NCBI RefSeq assembly: GCF_008710095.1
Contig: NZ_VYKJ01000004.1
Coordinates: 186,001-250,000, forward strand
Source: Affinibrenneria salicis
GTDB taxonomy: Bacteria; Pseudomonadota; Gammaproteobacteria; Enterobacterales; Enterobacteriaceae
Length of the DNA: 64,000 nt
Direction: 5' to 3'
The notes below the pieces were generated by a model, which was given only the letters and a program-made list of their open reading frames with translations, was not told the origin of the DNA and searched no databases. The translations under genes were made by a program, and so were the position numbers. Shown piece after piece: positions 1-9,725 of this stretch. The stretch's first letter is position 1. Each line of letters starts with the position of its first letter.

Positions 1-640
<640 letters not shown>

Positions 641-766
641 TTACCTTTCGGGACAACAGAGACAAACGTTAAGCCGGATCTTAGAAGACCTGCAAAATAT
701 GTACAGAATTTGTTAATTAAAATAATTACATATGCTTGCCTGCCGATCTTTCTCGCCGCTATCCGA

Positions 767-1669
767 TTAAATCTGCTTATTGATCAAGCGTCGTTCAACC
801 TGCTCACAGCCCAGCGCCCGCAGCGTATCGCGGGTAGCCGGCCACTGCGTCAGGGCGGCGTCGGCTTGTTCAACCAGCACCGCCCGCCGGATAGCGCTCA
901 GGTCGCCCTGGCGCATATTCATCAGGATCAGCGCGGCCTGCAGCGGCGGCAGGCTGGGGTTGAAGGCGGCGTTTTCCGCATAGCGGCCGCAGTAGATATT
1001 GCCCTGCCGATCCTCCAGCGCCACGCCGCTGTGCGCCCCGCTATACGGCGCGTGACTGCGGCAGGCGGCGGTCAGCGCGGCCTGCGCCAGCGGGGCGCCG
1101 TCGTCGTCGGCCAGTCGGTATGCGTGTTGCACCTCGTCCATCAGCAGGGTGTCGATGGCCAGATCGCCCGGCCCAAAGGCGTCCGGCAAGTAGTGGCCGA
1201 GCAGGGCGGCGGGCCGACCGGGCAGATGAATATGCAACTGCCCGGCGCCTCTCAGCTCATTCATAAACTGGCGACAGTGCCCGCATGGCGTGTAGTTGAC
1301 GGTGACGGCGATCAGCTGCTTTTCGTTTTGCAGCCAGGCGTGGGTGATCGCGCTCTGTTCCGCATGCACCGTTTGCTGCAGCGGCGCGCCGGAAAATTCC
1401 ATATTGGCGCCGAAATAGATATTGCCGCTGCGGCCGTGCGCGATGGCGCCGACCTGAAACGCGGAGATCGGCGCCAGCGCGCAGGCGGCCGCCAGCGGCA
1501 GCAGACTAAAAGCCAGCGCTTCGCGCTGCAGGCCGCTGGCCTGACACAGCAGGTCGACCTGCCCGGCGCTGAACGCGGCGGTAAAAGACGCTGCGTGCAG
1601 CATCGGCGCCAGCGCGGACCGCAGCGCGGCGGGCAACTGTTCAAAAGCAGACTGGAAACGCGGGTGCAT
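767..1669 (-). CDS. cdd: Cytidine deaminase
   Basis: Deaminates cytidine and deoxycytidine to uridine and deoxyuridine in pyrimidine salvage. The protein is 300 aa, close to the 294-aa dimeric enterobacterial enzyme: an N-terminal catalytic deaminase domain and a degenerate C-terminal copy. The zinc and proton-relay residues are all present: HAE at H102/E104 and PCGHC with C129 and C132, numbered as in E. coli. The ATG at 1669 is preceded by AAGGAG about 9 nt upstream. In E. coli cdd lies in the same direction just behind yohJ-yohK. Here uhpABC separates them. No clear CRP or CytR site is visible in the 110 bases before the start, where a dispersed repeat begins. Confidence 0.97.
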   Translation of the reverse strand: MHPRFQSAFEQLPAALRSALAPMLHAASFTAAFSAGQVDLLCQASGLQREALAFSLLPLAAACALAPISAFQVGAIAHGRSGNIYFGANMEFSGAPLQQTVHAEQSAITHAWLQNEKQLIAVTVNYTPCGHCRQFMNELRGAGQLHIHLPGRPAALLGHYLPDAFGPGDLAIDTLLMDEVQHAYRLADDDGAPLAQAALTAACRSHAPYSGAHSGVALEDRQGNIYCGRYAENAAFNPSLPPLQAALILMNMRQGDLSAIRRAVLVEQADAALTQWPATRDTLRALGCEQVERRLINKQI

Positions 1670-1783
1670 CGTGACTCACTCCTTCAGCATGGCGTGGACG
1701 GGGAACCGCAACGGCCGGCCTGCGCTCGGCAGCGCGCAACGATTTATTCGCCATAGTCGTGCCCGTCCCGCGAATTATCAGGG

Positions 1784-2058
1784 TATACCCCCTTCATACT
1801 TTAAGCCGCGGGTATGTCGGCTTTGTCGCTCGCCCCATTCATGGGTTCGCTCTTACCGAACCGCAGCCAGCGGCGCTCAAATCTGCTCGCGGCAGATTTG
1901 TCCCTTATCCTGGTTGCTTACAGGGGTAAGCGCCCGGGAAATAATGAGAGACATCCTGTTTCTCAGCGCAGGCCTGCCGTTGGCTGGATAAATTCGTTGC
2001 CGACGAATTTGTCGCTGCGCTGCCGCCTGCCTGCAACCCGAATCTATTTGGGTATAGC
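1784..2058 (+). repeat. Dispersed intergenic repeat, copy 1
   Basis: About 275 bases, non-coding, framed by a left end TATACCCCCTTCATACTTTA and a right end CCTGCAACCCGAATCTATTT-GGGTATA. Internally there is a perfect 8-bp hairpin (AAATCTGC at 1879-1886 with GCAGATTT at 1892-1899) and a second hairpin around CCGTTGG and AAATTCGT/ACGAATTT. Related copies lie at 52487-52735 and 52995-53313, and right-end remnants near 48650-48690 and 51645-51678, all in the same orientation. The short open frames over this stretch are not conserved between copies and are not called as genes. Confidence 0.85.
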
Positions 2059-2109
2059 GTGATATTTAAAACACTTTCTATGAAAGTTATGTAATTAATA
2101 AAATTAATA

Positions 2110-2125
2110 TGTGATCTGATTCATG
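2110..2125 (+). promoter_or_regulatory. Weak CRP-like site upstream of the uhpA heptamer array
   Basis: TGTGA-TCTGAT-TCATG matches 8 of 10 positions of the CRP core TGTGA-N6-TCACA. It lies about 200 bases upstream of the likely uhpA -10, with the tandem array between. Position and score make it only a candidate. Confidence 0.22.
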
Positions 2126-2134
2126 TTTTTATTG

Positions 2135-2239
2135 GCAGACAGCAGACAGCAGACAGCAGACAGCAGACAGCAGACGGCAGACGGCAGACGGCAGACGGCA
2201 GACGGCAGACGGCAGACGACAGACGACAGACGACAGACG
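2135..2239 (+). repeat. Heptamer tandem array (15 units) upstream of uhpA
   Basis: Fifteen uninterrupted 7-bp units, 105 bases. The variants are sorted in blocks: five GCAGACA, then seven GCAGACG, then three ACAGACG. The sorted order is what slippage and local duplication produce. The unit is not a multiple of three, so copy-number change would shift any reading frame. The array ends about 75 bases before the likely -10 of uhpA. Open frames through it only reflect the period and are not genes. Confidence 0.95.
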
Positions 2240-2313
2240 ACCGGCGCCGCTATCCGGTCTGAGACTTCCCGCCCGCCGGATGACCCGAACGGTGCTTTTC
2301 TGCGCCTCTAATG

Positions 2314-2319
2314 TATAAT
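2314..2319 (+). promoter_or_regulatory. Likely uhpA -10 element
   Basis: A perfect TATAAT 33 bases upstream of the uhpA ATG, with no good -35 at 16-18 bp (GTGCTT is the nearest). It is the best promoter candidate between the tandem array and uhpA. Confidence 0.4.
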
Positions 2320-2351
2320 CTGCGCTTTTTTGCGAGCGGCCGGAGCCCATC

Positions 2352-2942
2352 ATGAGTTATCGGGTAGTGTTTATTGATGACCACGCGATCGTGCGTTCAG
2401 GATTCGTACAGCTGCTGACGCTGGAGGACGACATCGAGGTGGTGGGCGAATTCAGTTCGGCGGTGGACGCGCGCGCCGGGTTGCCGGGGCTGCGGGCGCA
2501 GATCTGTATCTGCGATATCGCCATGCCGGGCGAAAGCGGTCTCGACCTGCTGTCCGATCTGCCCTCCGGGCTGGGGGTTATTATGCTGTCGATGCACGAT
2601 AATCCGGCGATGGTGGAACTGGCGCTCAAACGCGGCGCGCGCGGATTTTTATCAAAACGTTGCCATCCCGAGGATCTGGTGACCGCCGTGCGCACCGTCG
2701 GGCAGGGCGGGGTATACCTGATGCCGGAGATCGCGCAGCGCCTGGCGCGCGCGCAGGTCGATCCGCTGACCCGGCGCGAAAGCGAGGTCGCCATGCTGCT
2801 GGCGCAGGGACTGGAGGTGCGCGAAGCGGCGGCTCAGATGGGTATTTCGCCGAAAACCGTACACGTGCATCGCGCCAACCTGTTCGCCAAACTGGGCGTG
2901 AGCAACAACGTTGAGCTGGCGCAACGGATGCTGGGGTACTGA
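2352..2942 (+). CDS. uhpA: Response regulator UhpA (sugar-phosphate uptake)
   Basis: Cytoplasmic LuxR/FixJ-type response regulator, which in E. coli activates uhpT when UhpC senses external glucose-6-phosphate. The protein is 196 aa, the same length as E. coli UhpA. The receiver domain (residues 1-120) has the acidic pair D9/D10, phospho-acceptor D55 in CICDIAMPG and a KR near the end (FLSKRC). The C-terminal LuxR helix-turn-helix covers DPLTRRE...[22 protein letters not shown]. It overlaps uhpB by one base, which suggests coupled translation. A -10 TATAAT lies just upstream, and a heptamer array lies before that. No uhpT is seen in this window. Confidence 0.95.
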   Translation: MSYRVVFIDDHAIVRSGFVQLLTLEDDIEVVGEFSSAVDARAGLPGLRAQICICDIAMPGESGLDLLSDLPSGLGVIMLSMHDNPAMVELALKRGARGFLSKRCHPEDLVTAVRTVGQGGVYLMPEIAQRLARAQVDPLTRRESEVAMLLAQGLEVREAAAQMGISPKTVHVHRANLFAKLGVSNNVELAQRMLGY

Positions 2943-4468
2943 TGCAACGCGCGATTGCCGCGCTGGCGATTTTTTTCCTCTACGCCTGCGCCTGGTTCTG
3001 CCTGTGGGCCATCGGCGCGGCGCTGGTGGCGCAGCAGACCGAGGCCGTGATGCTGTTCCCCTTCGGCCTGCGCATCGGCATTCTGCTGCTGGCGCCGCGC
3101 CGCCACTGGAGCGGGATCCTTCTCGCCGAAGCGATGATGCTGTGGTTTTTGTCTCAGCAGTTCGGCGCCGGCCGCTGGCTGTGGGCGGCGGCGCTCAATC
3201 TGGGGTTGTGCGTCGGGCTGGCTTCGCTGGCCGGCGGCTGGCTGCGCCGCTACCGGCAGGAAGACGCCGAGTGGCAACGGCCGCTGCAGCAGGGCGCGGT
3301 GGTGGTGCTGGCCGCGCTGCTGCAGACAGCGGGCTGGTCGCTGGTCGCCCGCGGCGACGCCGGCCAGGCGCTGTTGCTCGGATTGAGCGGCGGTCTGACG
3401 GTGGCGCCGACCTGTCTGTTGATCTGGCACTATCTGGCCCGTCAGATCTGGCTGCCGCTGGAACCGGGACTGATCCATCACCCCGTCAACCTGCGGCTGC
3501 GCCATCTGGTCTGCTATCTGGCGTTGTTTACCCTCAGCCTGTGGCTGCAGCATCTGGCGGTCAATGAGGAACTGCGTCGCTTCGTTCCGTTCTGTCTGGC
3601 GATTCCGGTGGTTTTTATGTCCTGGCGCTACGGCTGGCAGGGCGCGCTGCTGGCCACCCTGCTGAACGGCATCGTGCTGGTGGCGACCGACCCGCATGAC
3701 GCGGCGGCGCACCGCGATATGCTGCTGTCGCTGCTGGCGCAGAGCCTGATGGGCATGCTGCTGGGCGCGGGAATCGAACGGCAGCGCTATCTGAATCAAC
3801 AGCTTAGTCAGAAACTGGCGGAAAACCGCGAGCTGGCGCGTTTGCTGGTGATGGCGGAGGAAAATACCCGTCGCGAGATTGCGCGCGAACTGCACGATGA
3901 AATCGGCCAGACCATCACCGTAATCCGCACCCAGTCCAGTATCATCCGGCGCCTGACCCGCGAGCCGAAGGTGGTCGACAGCGCCGGGGCCATCGAGCGC
4001 TACGCTCTGCGCATCTATGACGGCGTGCACGATCTGCTGGCGCGGCTGTGGCCGGCCGCGCTGACTAATCTGCCGCTGTCGGCGGCGATCGCCGCGCTGC
4101 TGCGCGAACTGGTGCCGCCGGAGCAGCCGATGGTGACGGTGCTCAACTGGCGGATTCCCGACCAGCGGGTGGACGATAGTCTGAAAGTTCTGCTTTACCG
4201 CCTGTGTCAGGAAGGGGTGACCAACGCCTGCCGACACGCCGGAGCGACGCGCATTGAGATCAGCGCGCAGCTCAGCGTCAGCGGACAGCTGCACGTCAGC
4301 ATCCGGGACGACGGGCGCGGCGTGGACGCGCAGCGGGCGACGGCCGGTTATGGCTTGCGCGGGATCAGCGACCGGGTGCGCGCCATGGGCGGCGAATTTC
4401 GGCTGCTTAACCGCCAGGGGACCGAGCTGGTTGTGATCCTGCCCACAATTTTTGCCCGGAACGGATAA
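2942..4468 (+). CDS. uhpB: Sensor histidine kinase UhpB
   Basis: Inner-membrane histidine kinase that pairs with UhpC to phosphorylate UhpA. The protein is 508 aa. The N-terminal half (about residues 1-280) is a MASE1-like multi-pass membrane region, starting AIFFLYACAWFCLW. It is followed by a HisKA_3 dimerisation domain with the phospho-acceptor in RREIARELHDEIGQ (H318, codon 3893-3895). A C-terminal HATPase domain has N-box QEGVTNACRHA and G-box DDGRGV...GYGLRGISDR. Sequence blocks such as FPFGLRIG and WRYGWQGALLATLLN follow E. coli UhpB closely. It starts on the last base of the uhpA stop. A 110-base gap with its own palindrome separates it from uhpC. Confidence 0.94.
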   Translation: MQRAIAALAIFFLYACAWFCLWAIGAALVAQQTEAVMLFPFGLRIGILLLAPRRHWSGILLAEAMMLWFLSQQFGAGRWLWAAALNLGLCVGLASLAGGWLRRYRQEDAEWQRPLQQGAVVVLAALLQTAGWSLVARGDAGQALLLGLSGGLTVAPTCLLIWHYLARQIWLPLEPGLIHHPVNLRLRHLVCYLALFTLSLWLQHLAVNEELRRFVPFCLAIPVVFMSWRYGWQGALLATLLNGIVLVATDPHDAAAHRDMLLSLLAQSLMGMLLGAGIERQRYLNQQLSQKLAENRELARLLVMAEENTRREIARELHDEIGQTITVIRTQSSIIRRLTREPKVVDSAGAIERYALRIYDGVHDLLARLWPAALTNLPLSAAIAALLRELVPPEQPMVTVLNWRIPDQRVDDSLKVLLYRLCQEGVTNACRHAGATRIEISAQLSVSGQLHVSIRDDGRGVDAQRATAGYGLRGISDRVRAMGGEFRLLNRQGTELVVILPTIFARNG

Positions 4469-4470
4469 AA

Positions 4471-4487
4471 CCAGGAAATTTTCCTGG
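4471..4487. other. Inverted repeat in the uhpB-uhpC gap
   Basis: CCAGGAA-ATT-TTCCTGG, a 7-bp perfect stem, begins two bases after the uhpB stop. It has no T-run after it, so it could be a weak attenuator, an mRNA-processing stem or a regulator site. Its function is unknown. Confidence 0.4.
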
Positions 4488-4578
4488 TGGCGTTGCGCCA
4501 TCGGCTTAACTGTTTTCCTGCGCCGCGCCGCACCATAGGCGCCACGAATTTTATCGCGAATTATTCTTGAGGTTTTTT

Positions 4579-5907
4579 ATGTGGTCCTTTTTAAAGAGCC
4601 GTCCCGACGCAGAGCCGATACGGGACGCGGCTCAGGTTGATGCGACGTACAAATACTGGCGCATTCAGCTAATGTGGGTGATGTATGTCGGCTATGCCGC
4701 GTTCTATTTCACCCGTAAAAGTTTCAACTTCATCATGCCCGCCATGGTCAGCGACCTGGGGCTGAGTATGTCCGATGTCGGGATCCTCGGCACGCTGTTC
4801 TACATCACTTACGGCTGTTCCAAATTTATTTCCGGGATGATCAGCGATCGTTCCAACCCGCGCTATTTTATGGGGCTGGGGCTGATCATGACCGGCGTGA
4901 TCAATATCATTTTCGGCCTGAGTTCCTCGCTGTTGGTCTTCGGCGCGCTGTGGATCCTGAACGCCTTTTTCCAGGGCTGGGGCTGGCCGCCCTGTTCTAA
5001 AATTCTCACCAACTGGTATTCGCGCGCCGAACGCGGCGGCTGGTGGTCGATCTGGAACACATCGCATAACTTCGGCGGCGCGCTGATCCCGCTGCTGGTC
5101 GGCTTTATCTCGCTGCATTTCAGCTGGCGCTACGGCATGATCATTCCGGGCGTCATCGGCATCGCGCTGGGTCTGCTGGTGTGCTGGCGCCTGCGCGACA
5201 AGCCCTCCAGCATGGGGTTGCCCAGCGTGGGCAAATGGCGCAACGACGCGATGGAACAGGTGCAGGAGTCCGAAGGTCTGGGGCTGTCGAACAAAGAGAT
5301 CGTGAAACGCTACGTGCTGAGCAACAAGTATATCTGGCTGCTGGCGATCAGCTATGTGCTGGTTTACGTGGTGCGCACGGCGATCAACGACTGGGGCAAC
5401 CTCTACCTCGCGCAGGAAAAGGGCTATTCGCTGATGACCGCCAACTCCGCGCTGTCGCTGTTTGAAGTGGGCGGTTTTATCGGCTCGCTGGTCGCCGGCT
5501 GGGGATCCGATAAACTGTTCCGCGGCAACCGCGGGCCGATGAACCTGATTTTTGCCATCGGCATCTTTCTGTCCGTCGCTTCGCTATGGCTGATGCCGGG
5601 CGTGAGTTATGTGCTGCAGGCCGGCTGTTTCTTCGCCATCGGCTTCTTTATCTTCGGTCCGCAGATGCTGATCGGCATGGCCGCCGCCGAGTGTTCGCAC
5701 AAAGACGCGGCCGGCGCGGCCACCGGCTTTGTCGGCCTGTTCGCCTACCTCGGCGCGGCGCTGTCGGGCTATCCGATTGCGCAGATTATGGAAAGATGGC
5801 ACTGGACCGGCTTCTTTGTGGTCATCTCCGTCGCCGCCTGTCTGTCGGCGCTTTTCCTGCTGCCGTTCCTGCGCGCTCAGACGCCGCAGGCCGACCAGAA
5901 GGCGTAA
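4579..5907 (+). CDS. uhpC: Glucose-6-phosphate sensor/transporter UhpC (MFS)
   Basis: Organophosphate:phosphate antiporter-family protein of the inner membrane. In E. coli it acts as the G6P receptor for UhpB and has weak transport activity. About 442 aa, 12 expected membrane segments. Conserved blocks include ALFYFTRKSFN-like YAAFYFTRKSFN, ERGGWWSIWNTSHN, NDWGNLYLAQEKG, GWGSDKLFRGNRGPMN and FGPQMLIGMAAAECSHKDAAG, the last two nearly identical to UhpC and distinct from UhpT/GlpT. I chose ATG 4579, preceded by TGAGG at 6-nt spacing. An in-frame TTG at 4567 overlaps that Shine-Dalgarno and is less likely. No uhpT follows; a palindrome and convergent yohK come next. Confidence 0.93.
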   Translation: MWSFLKSRPDAEPIRDAAQVDATYKYWRIQLMWVMYVGYAAFYFTRKSFNFIMPAMVSDLGLSMSDVGILGTLFYITYGCSKFISGMISDRSNPRYFMGLGLIMTGVINIIFGLSSSLLVFGALWILNAFFQGWGWPPCSKILTNWYSRAERGGWWSIWNTSHNFGGALIPLLVGFISLHFSWRYGMIIPGVIGIALGLLVCWRLRDKPSSMGLPSVGKWRNDAMEQVQESEGLGLSNKEIVKRYVLSNKYIWLLAISYVLVYVVRTAINDWGNLYLAQEKGYSLMTANSALSLFEVGGFIGSLVAGWGSDKLFRGNRGPMNLIFAIGIFLSVASLWLMPGVSYVLQAGCFFAIGFFIFGPQMLIGMAAAECSHKDAAGAATGFVGLFAYLGAALSGYPIAQIMERWHWTGFFVVISVAACLSALFLLPFLRAQTPQADQKA

Positions 5908-5930
5908 CGTCTGGCCGATGCATTATTGAC

Positions 5931-5948
5931 GCCGGGCTTAAGCCCGGC
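5931..5948. terminator. Perfect 18-base palindrome after uhpC
   Basis: GCCGGGCTTAAGCCCGGC lies 23 bases after the uhpC stop, in the gap before convergent yohK. It lacks a T-run, so it is a terminator-like or RNA-end-protecting stem rather than a classical intrinsic terminator. Confidence 0.45.
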
Positions 5949-6097
5949 TTGCGCCGCGGCGCGTTATCCGCGCCCCGTCCGCCCTTCGCTTTGCCTCTCT
6001 TGTCTGAACTTACGCCACGTCGCGGCGCGCATGGCGCTCGCCGGGGCTGATGCCGGTGGGCGCGCCGCAGCCGAGGGGCGGCGGCCGCGTTCAGACG

Positions 6098-6793
6098 TTA
6101 TTTAAACAGATGCAGCAGGATCGGGAAGATAAAGGGCGCGACCAGCGAGGTAATAATCCCGCAAATGACCAGCGCCAGGGAGCTGAAGGCGCCTTCCTGA
6201 AAGTCCACCTCGGCGCAGCGGGCGGTACCCAACGCATGAGATGCGGTGCCCATCGACAGGCCGCGCGCGGCTTTCGTGGTAATGCGCACCCGGTTGAGCA
6301 GGGCGTGGCCGAGCACCGCGCCGAGTACGCCGACAAAAATCACGCACACCGCGCTGATGGCCGGAATGCCGCCGATCGAACTCGCTACCGCCATGGCGAT
6401 CGGCGTCGTCACCGATTTAGGCAGCACCGAAGCGGCGATTTCCTGCGACGCCCCTAGCCACAGGGCAATCAGCGTGCCGGACACAATGGCCGTTATACTG
6501 CCGATGAAACAGACGCTAATGATGGATTTCCAGCGCGCACGGATCTGATGAATCTGTTCGTAGAGCGGGAATGCGAGCGCCACTACGGCCGGCTGCAGCA
6601 GATCGTTGAGCACTTTACTGCCGGCAAAATAGCGCTCATAGCTGATATGGGTAATCAGCAATAGCGGGATAATCACCAGCATCGATACCAGCAGCGGGTT
6701 CAGCAGCGGCATTTTCAATACGATGGCCAGCTTACGGGCGGCAAAAAATACCGCCAGAGTCAACGGCAGCGACCACCACAGATTTGCGATCAT
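6098..6793 (-). CDS. yohK: CidB/LrgB-family membrane protein YohK
   Basis: Inner-membrane LrgB/CidB-family protein, 231 aa, the same length as E. coli YohK. The family is linked to holin/antiholin-like control of autolysis and to export of small organic acids; the enterobacterial role is not settled. Conserved segments include [60 protein letters not shown] and [14 protein letters not shown]. The start overlaps the yohJ stop by 4 bases (ATGA), so YohJ and YohK are translationally coupled. uhpC converges from the left. Confidence 0.96.
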   Translation of the reverse strand: MIANLWWSLPLTLAVFFAARKLAIVLKMPLLNPLLVSMLVIIPLLLITHISYERYFAGSKVLNDLLQPAVVALAFPLYEQIHQIRARWKSIISVCFIGSITAIVSGTLIALWLGASQEIAASVLPKSVTTPIAMAVASSIGGIPAISAVCVIFVGVLGAVLGHALLNRVRITTKAARGLSMGTASHALGTARCAEVDFQEGAFSSLALVICGIITSLVAPFIFPILLHLFK

Positions 6794-7197
6794 TTCTCTT
6801 CTTCTCCGCTAATGTCTTCATTAATGGGTTCGCCTTCGCGCTGCATCAACTGGGTGCAGAAGCCGACCACCAGCAACACAACAAAGGTGCTCACCAGGCA
6901 GGAAACCACGATCGGACCGAACTGGCGGCTGAGCAGATCGTAATAATTCATGACGCCGACGCCGATCGGCACGAACAGCAGGGCCATGTAGCGGATGAAC
7001 AGATGGCAGCCGGGCTTAACCCACTGGGCGGGCAAAATTTGCGAGGCGAGGAGGGCGAAAAGGATCAGCATACCGATGATACTGCCGGGGATGGTAATAG
7101 GGAGTATTGCGGATACCGCATTGCCTGCCAGCAGGCAGAGATAAATCAATGCGAAAGCGCGTAAATACTGCCAGCAAAGAGTGATTGTATTACGCAT
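6790..7197 (-). CDS. yohJ: CidA/LrgA-family membrane protein YohJ
   Basis: Small LrgA/CidA holin-like inner-membrane protein, first gene of yohJK. I use the ATG at 7197 ([15 protein letters not shown]), which gives 135 aa, close to E. coli YohJ (132 aa). It has AGGA 7 nt upstream; an upstream in-frame start at 7230 would add 11 unconserved residues. Four membrane segments are evident, with the family core [20 protein letters not shown] and [15 protein letters not shown]. The C-terminus is acidic (EDISGEEEK). A strong CRP-like site sits about 50 bases upstream. Confidence 0.95.
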   Translation of the reverse strand: MRNTITLCWQYLRAFALIYLCLLAGNAVSAILPITIPGSIIGMLILFALLASQILPAQWVKPGCHLFIRYMALLFVPIGVGVMNYYDLLSRQFGPIVVSCLVSTFVVLLVVGFCTQLMQREGEPINEDISGEEEK

Positions 7198-7247
7198 GGG
7201 ACATTCCTGATTAACTGAAGGGTCAATCATAGCGCTAATGAAATTGG

Positions 7248-7263
7248 TGTGCCATAGATCACA
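7248..7263. promoter_or_regulatory. CRP-binding site upstream of yohJK
   Basis: TGTGC-CATAGA-TCACA matches 9 of 10 positions of TGTGA-N6-TCACA and reads as TGTGA-TCTATG-GCACA toward yohJ. It is centred about 58 bases before the yohJ ATG, a suitable place for CRP control. Confidence 0.6.
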
Positions 7264-7308
7264 GCTTTTTGCCAGGCGGCGAAGCGCGAACGGTTCGCCG
7301 CGCGGGAT

Positions 7309-8598
7309 TTAGTCGGTGAACAGGGCGTCGTCGTCCAGCGCCGCGCCGATGGCGTCGGTCAGGCGTTTCAGTTCGCCGGGCTGAATAATATAGGGCGGCA
7401 TCAGATAGATCAGCCGGCCGAACGGTCGGATCCAGACGCCGCGATTGACGAAGAAGCGCTGCAGACGCGCCATATTGACCGGGCGGCGGGTTTCCACCAC
7501 GCCGATCGCGCCCAGCACCCGCACGTCGGCCACCGTCGGCAGCGCGCTCAGCGGCAGCAGTTCGGCGCGCAGCTGCCGCTCTATCGCGCTAACCTGGCGC
7601 GGCCAGTGATTCTGCGCCAACAGTTCGAGGCTGGCGCAGGCGGCCGCGCAGGCCAGCGGGTTGCCCATAAAGGTCGGGCCGTGCATAAAGCAGCCTGCCT
7701 CGCCCTGGCTGATGGTATCGGCCACCGTCCGGGTGGTCAGCGTGGCGGACAGCGTCAGATAGCCGCCGGTCAGCGCCTTGCCGAGACACAGAATATCCGG
7801 CGCGATGCCGGCGTGTTCGCAGGCGAACAGTCGGCCGGTGCGGCCGAAGCCGGTGGCGATTTCATCGGCAATCAGCAGCACGTTGTGGCGATCGCACAGC
7901 TCGCGCACGCGCTGCAGGTAGCGCGGGTGGTAAAAACGCATGCCGCCGGCGCCCTGCACGATCGGTTCGAGAATCACGGCGGCGATCTGCGCGGCGTGCC
8001 GTTCCAGCAGCGCGGCCAGCGGCGCGATATCGCTGTCGCGCCATTCATCGTCAAAGGCGCAGCGCGGCGCGTCGGCGAACAGATGGTCGGGCAGATAACC
8101 CTGATACAGACTGTGCATCGAGTTCTGCGGATCGCACACCGACATCGCGCCGAAGGTATCGCCGTGGTAGCCGTGGCGCAGGGTGAGGAAGCGCTGGCGC
8201 GGCTGACCGAGCGCCTGCCAGTACTGCAGCGCCATTTTCAGCGCCACTTCTACGGCTACCGAACCGGAGTCGGCCAGAAAGACGCAGTCCAGCCCGTCCG
8301 GCGTCAGCGCCACCAACTGGCGGCAGAGCGCCACCGCCGGCGGATGGGTGATGCCGCCGAACATTACGTGCGCCATCTGCGCTAGCTGCCGCTGCAGCGC
8401 GTCGTTGATGACCGGGTGATTGTAGCCGTGGATCGCCGCCCACCATGAGGACATGCCGTCGATTAAACGGCGGCCGTCGGCCAGCGTCAGCTGCACGCCG
8501 CTGGCGGCGGTGACCGGATAACAGGGCAGCGGCCGGGTCATAGAGGTATAGGGGTGCCAGATGTGTTGCTGATCGAAATCCAGATCGGATGCGTTCAT
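7309..8598 (-). CDS. bioA: Adenosylmethionine-8-amino-7-oxononanoate aminotransferase
   Basis: PLP enzyme that converts KAPA to DAPA with SAM as amino donor, the third step of the biotin branch. From the ATG at 8598 it is 429 aa, the same length as E. coli BioA. K274 in CLGKALTGG is the PLP lysine. Further landmarks are [48 protein letters not shown] and [16 protein letters not shown]. The frame stays open another 57 codons upstream, but that part runs through the bio operator and shows no family similarity. It is divergent from bioBFCD with the operator between, so both arms are probably under BirA control. Confidence 0.97.
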   Translation of the reverse strand: MNASDLDFDQQHIWHPYTSMTRPLPCYPVTAASGVQLTLADGRRLIDGMSSWWAAIHGYNHPVINDALQRQLAQMAHVMFGGITHPPAVALCRQLVALTPDGLDCVFLADSGSVAVEVALKMALQYWQALGQPRQRFLTLRHGYHGDTFGAMSVCDPQNSMHSLYQGYLPDHLFADAPRCAFDDEWRDSDIAPLAALLERHAAQIAAVILEPIVQGAGGMRFYHPRYLQRVRELCDRHNVLLIADEIATGFGRTGRLFACEHAGIAPDILCLGKALTGGYLTLSATLTTRTVADTISQGEAGCFMHGPTFMGNPLACAAACASLELLAQNHWPRQVSAIERQLRAELLPLSALPTVADVRVLGAIGVVETRRPVNMARLQRFFVNRGVWIRPFGRLIYLMPPYIIQPGELKRLTDAIGAALDDDALFTD

Positions 8599-8602
8599 TT
8601 CA

Positions 8603-8636
8603 ATGTAAACCAAAAATATCTCATAATAGTTGACAG
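8603..8636. promoter_or_regulatory. BirA-type bio operator
   Basis: Left half ATGTAAACC (8603-8611), a 16-base spacer, right half AGTTGACAG (8628-8636). The E. coli operator is TTGTAAACC-N16-GGTTTACAA; this matches 8/9 and 6/9 with exactly the right spacing. The right half contains the -35 of the bioB promoter, so repressor binding would block it. It also sits directly upstream of the bioA start. Confidence 0.75.
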
Positions 8637-8657
8637 TATATAGGGGTAATTTACACT
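8630..8657 (+). promoter_or_regulatory. bioBFCD promoter
   Basis: A perfect -35 TTGACA (8630-8635), 16-bp spacer and -10 TACACT (8652-8657). This would start transcription about 24 bases before the bioB ATG. The -35 lies inside the right half of the BirA-like operator. Confidence 0.65.
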
Positions 8658-8687
8658 GACGAAACTTTTTTAGCTGGAGAGGCCGGG

Positions 8688-9725
8688 ATGACGCATCGTA
8701 CTCACTGGACCCTGCAACAGGCGCAGGCGCTGTTTGAAAAACCGTTTCTGGAATTAATGTTCGAGGCACAGCAGGTGCATCGTCAGCATTTTGACCCCCG
8801 TCAGGTTCAGGTCAGCACGCTGCTGTCGATCAAGACCGGCGCCTGCCCGGAAGACTGTAAATATTGTCCGCAGAGCTCGCGCTACCGCACCGGTATCGAA
8901 ACGGAGCGGCTGATGCAGGTGGAGCAGGTATTGGACTCCGCGCGTCAGGCCAAAGCCGCCGGCTCCACCCGTTTCTGCATGGGCGCCGCGTGGAAAAATC
9001 CCCATGAGCGCGATATGCCGTATCTGGAAGAGATGGTGCGCGGCGTGAAGGAACTGGGGATGGAAACCTGCATGACGCTCGGCACGCTGAACGGTTCTCA
9101 GGCCGAACGTCTGGCGCAGGCCGGGCTGGATTTCTATAACCATAACCTCGATACCTCGCCGGAATTTTACGGCAATATCATTACCACCCGCACCTATCAG
9201 GAACGGCTGGATACGCTGGACAAGGTGCGCTCGGCCGGGATTAAGGTCTGTTCCGGCGGCATCGTCGGTCTCGGCGAGACGGTGCGCGACCGCGCCGGCC
9301 TGCTGGTGCAACTGGCTAATCTGCCGAAACCGCCGGAAAGCGTGCCGATCAATATGCTGGTTAAGGTGAAAGGGACGCCGCTGGCGGACAACGATGACGT
9401 CGAACCGTTCGACTTTATTCGCACTATCGCGGTGGCGCGCATCATGATGCCGCGCTCGCATGTTCGCCTGTCGGCCGGGCGCGAACAGATGAACGAACAG
9501 ATGCAGGCGATGTGCTTTATGGCCGGCGCCAACTCGATTTTCTACGGCTGCAAGCTGCTGACCACGCCGAATCCAAAAGAGGATAAAGACCTGGCGCTGT
9601 TCCGCAAGCTGGGGCTCAATCCGCAGCAGACGCAGACCGAATACGGCGACAATCAGCAGCAGGAGCGCCTGGCGCAACAGCTGTTGCATGCCGATACCGA
9701 ACAGTATTACAACGCGGCGGTGTAA
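8688..9725 (+). CDS. bioB: Biotin synthase
   Basis: Radical SAM enzyme that inserts sulfur into dethiobiotin, the last step of biotin synthesis. 345 aa. The radical-SAM 4Fe-4S ligands are C53, C57 and C60 (CPEDCKYC). The 2Fe-2S ligands C97, C128, C188 and R260 all fall at the E. coli positions, so both clusters should be intact. GGAGAGG precedes the ATG. It is the first gene of bioBFCD; bioF starts on the base after the bioB stop. A promoter overlapping the bio operator lies just upstream. Confidence 0.98.
   Translation: MTHRTHWTLQQAQALFEKPFLELMFEAQQVHRQHFDPRQVQVSTLLSIKTGACPEDCKYCPQSSRYRTGIETERLMQVEQVLDSARQAKAAGSTRFCMGAAWKNPHERDMPYLEEMVRGVKELGMETCMTLGTLNGSQAERLAQAGLDFYNHNLDTSPEFYGNIITTRTYQERLDTLDKVRSAGIKVCSGGIVGLGETVRDRAGLLVQLANLPKPPESVPINMLVKVKGTPLADNDDVEPFDFIRTIAVARIMMPRSHVRLSAGREQMNEQMQAMCFMAGANSIFYGCKLLTTPNPKEDKDLALFRKLGLNPQQTQTEYGDNQQQERLAQQLLHADTEQYYNAAV

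Noticed and set aside
1671..2062. Open frames across repeat copy 1
   Set aside because: Frames are not preserved in copies 2 and 3 of the same repeat, so they are not coding.
2135..2239. Possible CRISPR array
   Set aside because: Seven-base units without spacers; no cas genes in the window.
2123..2353. Open frames on both strands through the uhpA-upstream array
   Set aside because: The apparent peptide repeats arise from the heptamer period; no start signals or similarity.
2834..4501. 555-codon open frame on the minus strand
   Set aside because: It is antisense to uhpB, has no recognisable family and is a product of the GC-rich codon pattern of the real gene.
8599..8769. Longer bioA start adding 57 residues
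   Set aside because: The extension covers the bio operator and bioB start and has no similarity to BioA; ATG 8598 gives the family length.
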